A stretch of DNA of 64,000 nt from Bifidobacteriaceae bacterium (GTDB taxonomy: Bacteria > Actinomycetota > Actinomycetes > Actinomycetales > WQXJ01): assembly GCA_031270825.1 (NCBI GenBank), contig JAISXH010000038.1:29139-93138 (forward strand), in the 5' to 3' direction. The number at the start of each line of letters is the position of its first letter. Positions within the stretch are counted from its first letter, which is position 1. Made by a program: the position numbers and the translations under genes. Of this stretch, positions 30,040 to 39,454 are shown piece by piece. The notes beneath the pieces are model-generated. The model was not told the DNA's origin, ran no database searches, and saw only the letters and a list, made by a program, of their open reading frames with translations.

Positions 30040-31314
30040 ATGGGGACTGCCATCTTTGCGCATGACGATGTCAAGGCGGAACTGCCGCTGGTTGAGGCCA
30101 CACAAGGCAACAACGGCTACAACATCGGCAAGCTGCTGGCGCAGACCGGCGACACGACCTTCGACATCGGCTTCGGCTCGACCGCCGCCTGCAAGTCGGC
30201 GATCACCTTCATCGACGGTGACGCCGGCATCCTTCGTTATCGGGGCTACCCGATCGAGCAGCTAGCGGCTGGCGCGACCTTCCTAGAGGTGGCCTACCTG
30301 GTGTTGCACGGAGAACTGCCGACCAAAGAAGAGCTGGACGCGTTCTGCGCGGAGATCGCTCAATACCATCTGATCGACGAACGGCTCAAGGAGATGTTCC
30401 GTTCCTCGCCCCGGCGCTCGCATCCGATGCCGCTGCTGGCGGCCTCGATCAACATGCTCTCCACCTTTGTCTACACCAACCCGGGGATCGACCCGGACGA
30501 CCTGGACGATGCCACCCACCGGCTGATCGGCGCGGTGCCGACCCTGGCGGCCTACGGCTACAAGTATTCGACCGGCCAGCCGATGCTCTACCCGGATGAC
30601 TCGGAAAGCTATGTCGAGAACTTCATCCGAATGTCCTTCGGCCTGCCGACGGCGCCCTACCCGTTCGACCCGGAGATCACCAAGGCCCTGGACGTGCTGC
30701 TGATCTTGCACGCCGACCACGAGCAGAACTGCTCCACCTCGACCGTGCGGCTGGTGGGATCATCCGGCGCCAACATGTACGTCTCGGTCGCGGCCGGGGT
30801 CAACGCCCTGTCCGGCCCGCTCCACGGCGGCGCCAACCAGGCGGTCCTGGAAATGCTGGCGGAGATCAGGGCCGAAGGCGGCGACGTCTCCAAGTTCGTC
30901 AACAAGGTCAAGAACCGCGAAGCCAAGCTGATGGGCTTCGGCCACAGGATCTACAAGAACTACGACCCCCGGGCCGCCATCGTCAAACAGCACGCCGACG
31001 CGATCCTGCGCCACAAGACCGGCCATGACCAGCTGCTCGACATCGCCCTGGCGCTGGAAGAGACGGCCCTGAAGGACCCGTACTTCCAGGAGCGCAAGCT
31101 CTACCCGAACGTCGACTTCTACACCGGCCTGATTTATCAGGCCATGGGTTTCCCGGTCGACATGTTCACGGTCCTGTTCGCGCTGGGCCGCCTGCCCGGA
31201 TGGATCGCCCACTGGCGCGAGCAAGCGGCCGACCCGACCAACAAGATCGGCCGTCCGCGCCAGGTCTATGTGGGCGAAGTCGAACGCGACTTCGTGCCGA
31301 TCGACAAGCGCTGA
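30040..31314 (+). CDS. gltA: Citrate synthase
   Basis: 424 aa from ATG 30040, with AAAGGAG eight bases upstream. Catalytic regions are intact: LHADHEQNCSTSTVRLVGSS with the active His, GPLHGGANQAVLEML, and GFGHRIYKNYDPRA with the second His, then DFYTGLIYQAMGFP with the Asp. It makes citrate from oxaloacetate and acetyl-CoA. The N-terminal beta-rich region resembles type II (hexameric) enzymes. Followed by a strong stem-loop. Confidence 0.96.
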   Translation: MGTAIFAHDDVKAELPLVEATQGNNGYNIGKLLAQTGDTTFDIGFGSTAACKSAITFIDGDAGILRYRGYPIEQLAAGATFLEVAYLVLHGELPTKEELDAFCAEIAQYHLIDERLKEMFRSSPRRSHPMPLLAASINMLSTFVYTNPGIDPDDLDDATHRLIGAVPTLAAYGYKYSTGQPMLYPDDSESYVENFIRMSFGLPTAPYPFDPEITKALDVLLILHADHEQNCSTSTVRLVGSSGANMYVSVAAGVNALSGPLHGGANQAVLEMLAEIRAEGGDVSKFVNKVKNREAKLMGFGHRIYKNYDPRAAIVKQHADAILRHKTGHDQLLDIALALEETALKDPYFQERKLYPNVDFYTGLIYQAMGFPVDMFTVLFALGRLPGWIAHWREQAADPTNKIGRPRQVYVGEVERDFVPIDKR

Positions 31315-31316
31315 CT

Positions 31317-31342
31317 GGTTAGCGCGGAAATCCGCGCTAACC
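31317..31342. terminator. Perfect 12-bp stem-loop after gltA
   Basis: GGTTAGCGCGGA, two loop bases, TCCGCGCTAACC, three bases after the gltA stop. No U-tract. A shorter relative (GCGCGGAAATCCGCG core) sits at about 32162-32178. Confidence 0.7.
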
Positions 31343-31457
31343 GTTGCGCGCAGCGGGTTCCTGTGCCCACGGGACCGGGTTCTCTCCGCGTCTCCATAAG
31401 GCATCGCTCCGCGCCGTCCACGTCAACCACACCTCGACGCGTGCCCTTGCCGCACAT

Positions 31458-31956
31458 CTAGAAGTTTCCCCAGATCCTGGCGCGGCGCGGCGGTTCTGGC
31501 CCCGGTGTGTCTGAGAGAGTTGCGGACGGCGCGGAGACCATCTCGGGAGGTGTCGGCACAGTCTCCGCTTCGCCAAGGGCGTCGGCCTGTTCTGCGATCC
31601 CGAGAAGGGCGAGCCAGTCCGTCAGGCGCACTGACGTGACTTGTGCGGTTAGCGGAACCGGAGCCCCTTCGGGTGGTACCCGCCACGATTCCCATCCGAA
31701 GACGAACCCGTCGAAGACGTTGACCCTGAGGTATGTGCCGCGACTATCCCGGCCCACGACTTGGGACAAATGGTCCCGCCATGGATCAAGTCGGCCTGCT
31801 GGCCAGCCCGTCGGCCTCATGAGCGACCCGGTTCCCAATCTTGGCCGATCCGGCATCGGAAGCGGCGGCCGGCTCGGCCACGCCGACCGCGCCCAACGTT
31901 GCTGCGGTAGTCACCGCAAGCAGAGCCGCCAGTGTTTGTGTGTGCGCTCATGTCAT
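31458..31956 (-). pseudogene. Frameshifted secreted protein remnant
   Basis: On the minus strand one frame reads a signal-peptide-like LAALLAVTTAATLGAVGVAE then PAAASDAGSAKIG and stops (about 31918-31775). An overlapping frame continues with LDPWRDHLSQVVGRDSRGTY, LRVNVFDGFVFGWESWRVPP and a Pro/Ser-rich end at 31458. Together they look like one exported protein broken by at least one frameshift; the ATG region near 31950 is also out of frame. The family is not recognised. Confidence is low and rests on the signal peptide and sensible composition of both halves. Confidence 0.4.
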
Positions 31957-31959
31957 TTG

Positions 31960-32238
31960 GTTGAATGATCCCCCGCGCGCTTCTTGACGCGTCCTTCGTG
32001 TTTTATGGACTTAGTGATGATAACTCCGGGAGTCGCCATTGCCCAAAGCACGAAGCACGCCATGTAGTGAGGCGTGTTGTGTCAGCTAGACGTCTGGTAA
32101 TAGTGATGCGCTGCCGACTCAGCCGCCCGGTTGGGCTCCGGCCACTAGCCGCCAACGAACTGCGCGGAAATCCGCGTTAGAGAGGGTCGGGGGGTGCCCC
32201 GAGGAGAGGTTGGCGGCGCCCCCCTTGGCGCGGGTAGC
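31960..32238. other. AT-richer intergenic stretch downstream of the antiporter gene
   Basis: No gene seen. Base composition is noticeably less GC-rich around 31980-32100 than the neighbours. A GCGCGGA-AA-TCCGCG hairpin at about 32162-32178 may end the antiporter transcript coming from the right. Confidence 0.5.
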
Positions 32239-33624
32239 TCAGGATGGCGTTTCCGCCCCTGCGTGCTGGCGTGGGCGGCGGGTTTTCACGATCCAATAGG
32301 CCGGCCGGATCAACAGGCCCAGGGCGATCACAGCTCCGACCAGCCGAACCGGCCCCGACGGGCTGATGAAGACGCACACCAGCGCGACCAGAATCGGCAC
32401 CAAGTAGACCGCCGCCCAGACCACGTAGCGGCCGAAGGACGGCATCCGCGCGCCGCGTTCCTCGGCGATCGCCTTGACCATGAAGTTCGGCCCGTTGCCG
32501 ATGTAGGTGATGGCGCCGCAGGTGACCGCGCCCAGTGAGATGGCCGTCAGGTACAACTCGGGGACGCCGGCCACCACCGTCGCGCCGGGCACGTCCAGCA
32601 TCTGCCCCATGTCGAAGAAGGCCAGATAGGTGGGCGTGTTGTCCAGCACCGAGGAGAGCACGCCGGTGAACCCGAAGAAGGTGTATTCGTTGAGCGGCAA
32701 CGACGGCGCCTTTTCGCGCAAGATCTGCAGCGCCGGGATCATGGTCAAGAAGATCCCCGCGAACAGGACGGCCACCTCGACTATAGGTCCCCAGGTGAAC
32801 TCGTTGTCGCCGAAGCGGACTTTTCGGGGCGTCAATAGGTACGATGCCGTCGCGGCGCCCACCTGCACCGCCACTTTCAGCCACGGCCATTCGCCCAGGA
32901 AAGCCACTGAGGCGATGATGACCGCCAACCAGGCGATGTTCCAACCGCCGCGCAGCGAGAGTGGAACCACTGCCGCGTCATCTTCGGCGATGGCTTCGGC
33001 TGGCTCTTCGGCGTAGCGGCGCCGGTCCAGGGCGTAATAGGTGAACAAGAGCAGGCCGTTGACGAACAGCCAGGGCCAGAAGAGCGTGAATGTCCAGGTG
33101 AAGGGGACGCCGCGCATCAGCCCGACATAGAGGGGCGGATCGCCCAGGGGTGTCAACAGGCCGCCGCAGTTAGCCACGATCAGGATGGCGAACACCATGG
33201 TGTGGGATTTGTGGCGGCGCTCGGCGTTGGTGTTCAGGATTGGCCGGGCCAGGAGCATCGCGGCGCCGGTCGTGCCGACGAAGGACGCCAACACGGCGCC
33301 CGCGGCCAGCATGATGGTGTTGTTGCGGGGCGTGGCCCTGAGGTCGCCGGCCAGGAAGACACCGCCCGAGACCACGAACAGGCTGGCCAACAGCACAATG
33401 AACTGGCCGTATTCAGCCATCGAGTGTTCCACCAGGTGCTTGTCGACCCCGAACCAGATCCACAGCCCCACCGGCAAGCCAAGGGCTAGGGCGATCACGG
33501 CTTTGAACCAGTTGTGGTCCCAGCGGCGGGCGGTGCTGGGGATCAGAGGCAGCACCGCGATGCAGGCCAGCAGGACCACGAAGGGAAGCATCGACCAGAC
33601 CGGGAGCGACACCGGAAGTGACAC
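32239..33624 (-). CDS. NhaD-like sodium:proton antiporter (citrate/ion transporter superfamily)
   Basis: 461 aa, minus strand, with about 11-12 hydrophobic helices. Diagnostic segments: TPLGDPPLYVGLMRGVPF, FTGVLSSVLDNTPTYLAFFD and GAITYIGNGPNFMVKAIAEE. These are shared by the NhaD/ArsB-like ion transporters annotated as sodium:proton antiporters. Likely role is Na+ export in exchange for protons. It stands alone, between remnants on both sides, and looks intact. Confidence 0.85.
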   Translation of the reverse strand: MSLPVSLPVWSMLPFVVLLACIAVLPLIPSTARRWDHNWFKAVIALALGLPVGLWIWFGVDKHLVEHSMAEYGQFIVLLASLFVVSGGVFLAGDLRATPRNNTIMLAAGAVLASFVGTTGAAMLLARPILNTNAERRHKSHTMVFAILIVANCGGLLTPLGDPPLYVGLMRGVPFTWTFTLFWPWLFVNGLLLFTYYALDRRRYAEEPAEAIAEDDAAVVPLSLRGGWNIAWLAVIIASVAFLGEWPWLKVAVQVGAATASYLLTPRKVRFGDNEFTWGPIVEVAVLFAGIFLTMIPALQILREKAPSLPLNEYTFFGFTGVLSSVLDNTPTYLAFFDMGQMLDVPGATVVAGVPELYLTAISLGAVTCGAITYIGNGPNFMVKAIAEERGARMPSFGRYVVWAAVYLVPILVALVCVFISPSGPVRLVGAVIALGLLIRPAYWIVKTRRPRQHAGAETPS

Positions 33625-33698
33625 GTCGAAAGAACTCTCTGGGAACTATTGAGGGACAAAAACCGTATCGAGCCTAGTCGCCGCCGCCCCCATCCTCC

Positions 33699-33788
33699 TG
33701 GGCCGAAGGGTTGCGGTGGTACAACCAGGAACGCCTCCACTCATCGCTCGGATACTGCCCGCCCGCCCTGGAGAGCCTGGCGCAACAG
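33699..33788 (+). mobile_element. IS3-family transposase remnant (end of OrfB)
   Basis: The plus strand reads WAEGLRWYNQERLHSSLGYC then PPALESLAQQ. WYN-x-x-RLHSSLGY-x-x-P-x-x-E is the C-terminal signature of IS3 OrfB integrase cores. Nothing upstream continues it and no inverted repeats were found, so only a ~90-base scrap remains. It abuts the 3' end of the broken acyltransferase gene. Confidence 0.78.
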
Positions 33789-34858
33789 TCTCGCGCCCGG
33801 TCGTTCTATGAAGTGATAGGCGGCCACGGCCACGGCGACAGAGGTCACCGACGTGATCACCGCAACGGTGCCAACTCCGAAGATGCTCGAGAGCCAGGGT
33901 ATCGCGAGAGAGGCAACCGGCACATGCAGCAGGTACAGGCAGTAGGTCGGAGCGGCGGCCTTCGACACTGCGCTTGCCAATCGGGACGGCAAGCGCAGCA
34001 GCGCCCCTGTTGCCACGACCGCGATGCAGACTGCAACACTGGCGGTCACTTGATCCGCACTGAGGGCGAACGAGCCTCCGGTTCCCGTCTCCAAGGCCCG
34101 TGCGCGGGCGGGTCCTGTCCAGGCCGCCGCGAACGCGAAGTTCTCCGCCAAGACAAGCCAGAACGGCGATGACCCGATTCCCCAGCGAGTCAGTCCGAAG
34201 ATCGCGAGTCCCGCAGCAAACAGGGGGGCGTAGGGTGCCACGAGCAATTCTGACCCGAGGCGGAACTCGGTTCGGTCGCAGAGAGCGGCTATCGGAGCCC
34301 AAAGGATCGCCAGTGTCATCAGGCGCTCCCGGGTGAAGCCGACTGCGCAGAGCACAGCGGCGATGGCATAGAACCGGATCTCGGCCCAGAGGGTCCATTG
34401 GGTTGGTTCACATCAGGGACACCTGCTTTGGAGTGCATCATTGTCAGGTTCGCGGCCACATCTGCCGCATTGATGCTTTGGCGACTCAGAAACCAATTGG
34501 CCGCCGTTGCGGCCAAGACAGCAAACCAATATACGGGAAGGAGTCGGACTGCGTGAGCCCGCACGAATCCGACTGCTGTTCTACCGGATAGAGCAATCGG
34601 TATGACAACCCCTGATATTACAAAGAACACATCGACGCCGAAAATCCCGAGCGCCGCCGCAGCTCCCGCCGCGCCAGCCGAGGGAGTTGAGTCCCGGTTC
34701 CACATCCCGCTGTCCCACGCCCAGACGTGGTAGGCGAGCACACCCAGCGCGGCTGTGATCCTCAGAGCATCGAGTCCCCCAAGCCTCGTAGGCCGGTTCG
34801 GAGGGATGCCTGCAGGCGCCGCAGGCCGATGCGCGGCCACGCCGTCAGATGAGGCCAT
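33741..34858 (-). pseudogene. Acyltransferase 3 (OafA/YrhL-like) membrane protein, frameshifted
   Basis: Minus strand from ATG 34858, which overlaps the previous gene's stop. The first part has RLGGLDALRITAALGVLAYH and GVDVFFVISGVVIPI, the opening of acyltransferase-3 proteins. Near 34400 one base is lost: the expected QWTLWAEIRFYAIAAVLCAV appears in the next frame, which then runs through several membrane helices to FIERPGARLL. Such proteins O-acylate cell-surface glycans. The 3' end merges with an IS3 scrap. Intact apart from the frameshift, so decay or a sequencing error are both possible. Confidence 0.8.
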
Positions 34859-35381
34859 GCGCGACGAGGATTCCGAGATACTCCCGGAACTCGTCATACT
34901 CCGGGTTCTCGGGTGTGGAATCCGGCCATCCCGACATGGCGTCTATCAGGCTGGTTACGTGACGGGAACCGATCCAGCCAAGCACGGTGTGGCCAGTAAC
35001 AACTGGTGCGGCGCCAAGAGACTCCTTGAGCAGAACAGTCAAACGCAATCCGTACTCATGTTCCTCGTTTACCATTTCACGCAGCGACTCAGCGACCGAG
35101 CCGTTTCCGTTGGGACTCTCCGGATGACCGACTGCGGCCAGGTTGTTCACGGCGAAGTCGCTGGCCGGAGTCACCGATTCCAGCCAGCCCACATCCGTGA
35201 TCGTCAGCGGCGTCCGGTAACGTTCGACGGAAGTGTCCACCTCGTGGGCCAACTGTCCTTCGGGCAGGATGTCGAACGACGCAAGCGTCGCGCGGCACTT
35301 GGAAACCAAAGCGGCTTCGACGTCAAGCGCCGTGAAACTGGTCCAGGCGCGCGCTGTGTAGCGTTCAAAATAGCTCAGCAT
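34845..35381 (-). CDS. Hypothetical protein (178 aa) between helicase fragment and acyltransferase
   Basis: ATG 35381 on the minus strand has a strong AAGGAGAT ribosome site six bases upstream, so this start is preferred over longer frames. The protein is soluble, acidic at the C-terminus (WPDSTPENPEYDEFREYLGI) and opens LSYFERYTARAWTSFTALDV. I do not recognise the family. It overlaps the truncated helicase gene by 17 bases and the acyltransferase start by 14. Such tight coupling next to a restriction-type helicase hints at a defence gene set, but that is inference only. Confidence 0.6.
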   Translation of the reverse strand: MLSYFERYTARAWTSFTALDVEAALVSKCRATLASFDILPEGQLAHEVDTSVERYRTPLTITDVGWLESVTPASDFAVNNLAAVGHPESPNGNGSVAESLREMVNEEHEYGLRLTVLLKESLGAAPVVTGHTVLGWIGSRHVTSLIDAMSGWPDSTPENPEYDEFREYLGILVAHGLI

Positions 35382-36462
35382 GAATCTCCTTCGTGGCCAT
35401 TGCCGTTGCAAACTCAGAACTGCCCGGGGGATGCAGGGTGACCCCTTCCGGATTGCGAGGTGTGGCGGTGAGGCCAAGTTGGACAGCGGAGTTGAAGTAG
35501 TCAAGCACCCTGGGCCAAGTCGAGTTCTCTTCGGCGCTGCCTCGGTGGCACTCATCGACGATGACGAGATCGAAGAAGTCGGGCCGGAACGCTTCGAAGA
35601 GAACTGAGGTCGTGTCTGTGGTGTTGTCTGGGCTACCGCCTGAGAGCGCCTGGTAAGAGGCGAAGTAGATCTCGCGGCTCTGATCGGCCTTTCCGAGGAC
35701 TCGCTGCAGTGGCCCGTTCCCGAACGCGGGCGTGAAGTCCTTGGTCACCGGCTGCGTCAGGTGCTGATCGCGATCCGCTAGATAGAGGACTCGATAGTTG
35801 CGGTTGGGACGGGTCAGCTTCTCGTGTGCCCGGAGCTTGGCCACAATCTGCATGGCCGTGAACGTCTTACCGGTTCCAGTGGCCATCAACAGCAGCACAC
35901 GGCGGTCGCCACGGGCGATGGCCGACAAGACTCGGTTGACGGCCGTCACCTGGTAATAGCGCGGCACCACCACATCGCCGGCCACGTTGCGGCGCTGCCG
36001 ATTGAACGGCTTCGAGATCAGGTCTGCGCCGGAGGCGTCAAGGCCGCGCTGTTGGCAGTACTCGGACCAAGCCATCGCCGGGGCGGCGAACTCGGTGACT
36101 GTCCGTTCAACGCCCGTGCGCAGGTTGCGCTCGATGATTTGCTGCCCGTTGCTGCCGTAGGCCAAGGGTGCGTCGAGTTGCTGGGCATAGCGGATCGCCT
36201 GCTGTATCGCGTCCGTCGCCGTCTTGTACTTGCGCTTGGCCTCGACCACGGCCACAGGGGTGCCCGGCGTTGCCTCCAGCACGATGTCGGCGTAGCCGTC
36301 GTCGATGGTTCGGGACACTCCGCCCGGCGAGATGGTTCGCCGCTGCTTGAGGCAGTACTCGAAGACCAACTGCTCATCGAGCCAGCCTGACTGGTCACGC
36401 AGCAGCGGAACGATGAGGTCCCGAACCGTCTCGTCCTCCAGCGGGCCAACGTGCTGAGGCAC
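35365..36462 (-). pseudogene. Truncated type I restriction HsdR-like DEAD/DEAH helicase-nuclease
   Basis: 365 aa on the minus strand against ~800-1000 for the family. N-terminal nuclease-like domain: GYADIVLEATPGTPVAVVEAKRKYKTATD (the D, E-x-K pattern) with QAIRYAQQLDAP. Then helicase motif I MATGTGKTFTAMQ, motif II VDECHRGS and motif III LGLTATP. Right after TATPRN the sequence leaves the family (EGVTLHPPGSSEF) and stops, so the second RecA domain and C-terminus are lost. No HsdM or HsdS gene is near. Confidence 0.8.
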
Positions 36463-36667
36463 GAAGCCATCCTATCGGTGGGCACCGACAGAAGGCCTGT
36501 TCAAGCGCGCACGGGCGAGAGCATTTGAGCTAGTCACAGACCCGAGAGGAAAAAGGCAGGGAAGACAGACGGTTCGGCCGGGGTGTCGGCCTGGTCCAGG
36601 GCGCGATGACGGGGCTTCAGGGCAGTTGGCCGGCTGGTGGCCGACCAACCGCCGTCCGGGGCAGGGA

Positions 36668-37432
36668 TCAGACGGCGCTGTAGCCGCCGTCGACCAGGAG
36701 GATCGAGCCGGTGATGAAGGAGGCGGCCGGGGAGGCCAGGAAAACCACTGAGGGAGCGATCTCGCTGGGTTCGGCGGGGCGGAGCATGGGCACGTCGTCG
36801 ATCCAGCGCTGTTTGAATTCGGGTCGGTCGATCGGTGTCATCTCGGTGCGCACATAGCCTGGCGCGACCGCGTTGACGCGGATGCCCAGAGGAGCCCATT
36901 CGACCGCGAGCGACCGGGTGAGATGGTGGACGGCGGCTTTGGAGGCGTTGTAGCCGGCCTGCCATTGCGGGCGGTTGACAATCCCGGCGGACATCGAGCC
37001 GATGTTGACGATCGCCCCGCCGCCCAGTTCGCTCATGTGCTTCGCGGCCGCGACGCAAGCTCTGAACACGGCGGTCACGTTGACCGCCAGGACGTTGTCC
37101 CATTGTGAATCGGGCACGTCGAAGGAGGGACAGTGATAGCACACGCCGGCGTTGTTGACCAGGATGTCTAGCCGCCCCAACTGATCCACGGCGGTGGCGA
37201 TCATGTCGTTGACTTGCGCTTTGTCTGTCACATCGGCGGTGATCGGGACCAGTTCGATGCCGGCGGCCGCCGCGCGGGCGACCGCCGCCGCGGTGACGGC
37301 GGTGTCCCTGGCGGCAATGGCGACACGGGCGCCGGCCTCAGCCAACCCGATCGCCTCGGCCTGTCCGATTCCGCGATTGCCTCCCGTCACAAGGGCGGTC
37401 TTACCCTCCAGGGAAAATGGGTTCGCCGGCAT
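36668..37432 (-). CDS. SDR oxidoreductase, likely sugar-acid (fructuronate/5-keto-gluconate type) dehydrogenase
   Basis: 254 aa. Classical SDR: TGGNRGIG at 16-23, NNAG, catalytic Ser in NIGSMSAG, YNASK, and LVDGGYSAV at the end. Similar to gluconate-5-dehydrogenase and D-mannonate oxidoreductase-like SDRs. It is last in an operon after uxuA, with 16 bases between, so reduction of fructuronate to mannonate before UxuA is a reasonable guess. Cofactor preference cannot be read with certainty. A ribosome site AAAGGAGCACC precedes the start. Confidence 0.82.
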   Translation of the reverse strand: MPANPFSLEGKTALVTGGNRGIGQAEAIGLAEAGARVAIAARDTAVTAAAVARAAAAGIELVPITADVTDKAQVNDMIATAVDQLGRLDILVNNAGVCYHCPSFDVPDSQWDNVLAVNVTAVFRACVAAAKHMSELGGGAIVNIGSMSAGIVNRPQWQAGYNASKAAVHHLTRSLAVEWAPLGIRVNAVAPGYVRTEMTPIDRPEFKQRWIDDVPMLRPAEPSEIAPSVVFLASPAASFITGSILLVDGGYSAV

Positions 37433-37448
37433 GGTGCTCCTTTCGTGG

Positions 37449-38519
37449 TCAATCTTCTAGCTGGCCGAGCGCTTTGAGCGAGGCCCGAATCCAGCCCACA
37501 GCGTAGGCCATACCGGCATGCCAGGGCGCGGCGCAGGTTGGGAAGGGCGCGTGGTCGGGTATGACCATCCCCTTGAACCCCGCCTCGCCCAGGATGGCCA
37601 GGACCCGCTGCAGGTCGACATCGCCGTCATCGGTGAACGTCTCCTGGTAGCTGGGAACTCTGCCCCGGACGTTGCGCAGATGAACATAGGCGATCCGGCC
37701 GGAGGCCGCGAAGTGGCGGACCACCTCGTAAATGTCCTGGTCAGGCATCTCCGCCAGGGTGCCAACGCAGAATTCCAAGGCGTTGTGGGGATCAGGGGCG
37801 GCGGCCAGGACCCGGTCGTAATAGTCGGCTCGGTATACCAGTCGCGGCGTGCCGCGAAGCTGCGGCGCCGGAGGGTCGTCGGGATGCAGGGCCAGGGTCA
37901 CATCGGCCGCCCGGGCGGCCGGCAATATCTCGGTCAGGAATCTCCGCCAACGGTCCCACAGTTGGTCTTCAGTCACCGGCGCGATGAAATCGCGGCCCTT
38001 TGAGCGCTGATAGAGATCTTCGTCGTAGACCTGGTTCCAGATCATCCCGCGCGGGATCGGCGCGTCTTCAGGTCTGTCGAACACCGCCGTCAGGGCCTGG
38101 CCGCGAGCGGTTGGCGAGAGCCGGCGTCCCCACACGCCCGCGAGCGAGAAGTTGTAACCCAGAATCGGTATTCGGGCCCGGCCCATGTCCCGCAGGATGG
38201 TCTTCAGACGACACATTTGGCGTTCGCGCGCCGGACCGTCCCCAAGCACGTCTGACCAATCGGCGGCGGCGAAATTCTCCACTGCCACCAGGTCCAATCC
38301 CTCGGCGGCGGCAAGGGCTTTGGTCTCAGCGAAATGGGCATAGCGGAAGCGTGGATCGCCGGCAGTAGAGCGTTCCTCCTCGGCGAAGGCGGCGTCCTCG
38401 ACCAGGGCGCCCCGGTCTGACGCGAAATGCGCGACTATGCAGGTGGCGCCGATCTGTCTGGCGAATCGCAGGGTCTCGCGGTCGATCATGGGACCGGGTA
38501 TCCCGAGCCCGACCTTCAT
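37449..38519 (-). CDS. uxuA: Mannonate dehydratase (UxuA family)
   Basis: 356 aa. TIM-barrel enzyme with VAVENF, ILGYNFSLAGVWGR, LALHPDDPP (metal-binding His-Pro-Asp-Asp-Pro), ALEFCVGTLAEM and AYVHLRNVRG. It dehydrates D-mannonate to 2-keto-3-deoxygluconate. The start overlaps the DeoC-like gene's stop (4 bases), and the SDR follows. KDG kinase and KDPG aldolase are encoded at 42.7-44.4 kb, giving a full route to pyruvate and glyceraldehyde-3-phosphate. Confidence 0.88.
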   Translation of the reverse strand: MKVGLGIPGPMIDRETLRFARQIGATCIVAHFASDRGALVEDAAFAEEERSTAGDPRFRYAHFAETKALAAAEGLDLVAVENFAAADWSDVLGDGPARERQMCRLKTILRDMGRARIPILGYNFSLAGVWGRRLSPTARGQALTAVFDRPEDAPIPRGMIWNQVYDEDLYQRSKGRDFIAPVTEDQLWDRWRRFLTEILPAARAADVTLALHPDDPPAPQLRGTPRLVYRADYYDRVLAAAPDPHNALEFCVGTLAEMPDQDIYEVVRHFAASGRIAYVHLRNVRGRVPSYQETFTDDGDVDLQRVLAILGEAGFKGMVIPDHAPFPTCAAPWHAGMAYAVGWIRASLKALGQLED

Positions 38520-39454
38520 AAGGCGCCGCCGGCGGGGGTTCCAGACTGGAACTTGGCGGCTTCGGCGCCCCGGTCGTATCCGGTGGCCTGGTCGGCATCG
38601 GCGGCCTGGTCGGAAATGGCGGACCTGGCGGCCTGGTCCTGCCCAGGGGACCCGGCGGCCTGATCGTACCTGCCGGACCGGTCGGCATCGGCGGCCTGGT
38701 CGTCCCCGGCGGACTCAGCGGACCCAGCGGACCCAGCGGACCGCCTGTGCGCGGCTGCCCGGTCGGCATCGGCGGCCTGTCGCATTAACGTCGCCAAAGA
38801 ACGGACCCCAACACCGAAACGGGTGGCCCCAGCGCCCAGCAGGGCCTCCAGTTCGGACAAGGATCGGATGCCCCCGGACGCCTTGATGGCCGCAGAATCG
38901 CCGATCACCCGGCGGATGATCTGTACCTGGGACACCGTGGCCGCCGAGCCCAGCCAGCCCGTGCCGGTCTTGACGAAGGCCGCGCCCGCCTGGACCGCCA
39001 GCGAGCTGACCCGGGCCAACTCGTCTTCGCCCAACAAGCCAGCCTCGACGATCGCCTTGACCGGCCGGCCCTGGGCAGCGTCAACCACCGCCGTCAAGTC
39101 CGCCCGGACCAAGGCGTCCAAGCCCGATTTGAGGGCATTGACATTGACCACCACATCCAATTCGGCGCATCCCAGCGCGACCAATTCGGCGGCGGCCGCC
39201 ACTTTGGCCTTGGTCGTCTCGGCGCCGGCCGGGAAGGCGACGTTTCCGACCACCTGGACCGCCGGGCTGTCGCGGAGCTGTTCTATGGCATAACTGGTGG
39301 CCCAGGGCATGGTGCTGGCGCAGACGCAGTTGAAGCGTTTCGCGGCCGCGACCATCCGATCGACATCGGCCATGGCGGCGTCGCGGTAGACCGCCGACAC
39401 GTCGATCATTCGGGCCAGCGAGCGGGGATCGAGCTCCTCGAAACGAACGTTCAT
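38516..39454 (-). CDS. deoC: DeoC/deoxyribose-phosphate-aldolase-family protein with low-complexity tail
   Basis: 312 aa. The core (1-225) is a class I aldolase barrel with Schiff-base Lys in AAFVKTGTGW (K162), the helper Lys in AIKASGGIRS (K191) and D100 in ELDVVVNVNALKS. Known DERA cleaves deoxyribose-5-phosphate; in this sugar-acid operon the substrate may differ. Residues 226-312 are repetitive (QAADADRAA, SAGSAGSAESAGDDQ), not part of the family. Overlaps ADC-like and uxuA genes by 4 bases on each side. Confidence 0.83.
   Translation of the reverse strand: MNVRFEELDPRSLARMIDVSAVYRDAAMADVDRMVAAAKRFNCVCASTMPWATSYAIEQLRDSPAVQVVGNVAFPAGAETTKAKVAAAAELVALGCAELDVVVNVNALKSGLDALVRADLTAVVDAAQGRPVKAIVEAGLLGEDELARVSSLAVQAGAAFVKTGTGWLGSAATVSQVQIIRRVIGDSAAIKASGGIRSLSELEALLGAGATRFGVGVRSLATLMRQAADADRAAAHRRSAGSAGSAESAGDDQAADADRSGRYDQAAGSPGQDQAARSAISDQAADADQATGYDRGAEAAKFQSGTPAGGAL

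Noticed and set aside
33711..34172. Intact transposase gene
   Set aside because: Only the last ~30 residues match IS3 OrfB; the rest is antisense to the acyltransferase remnant.
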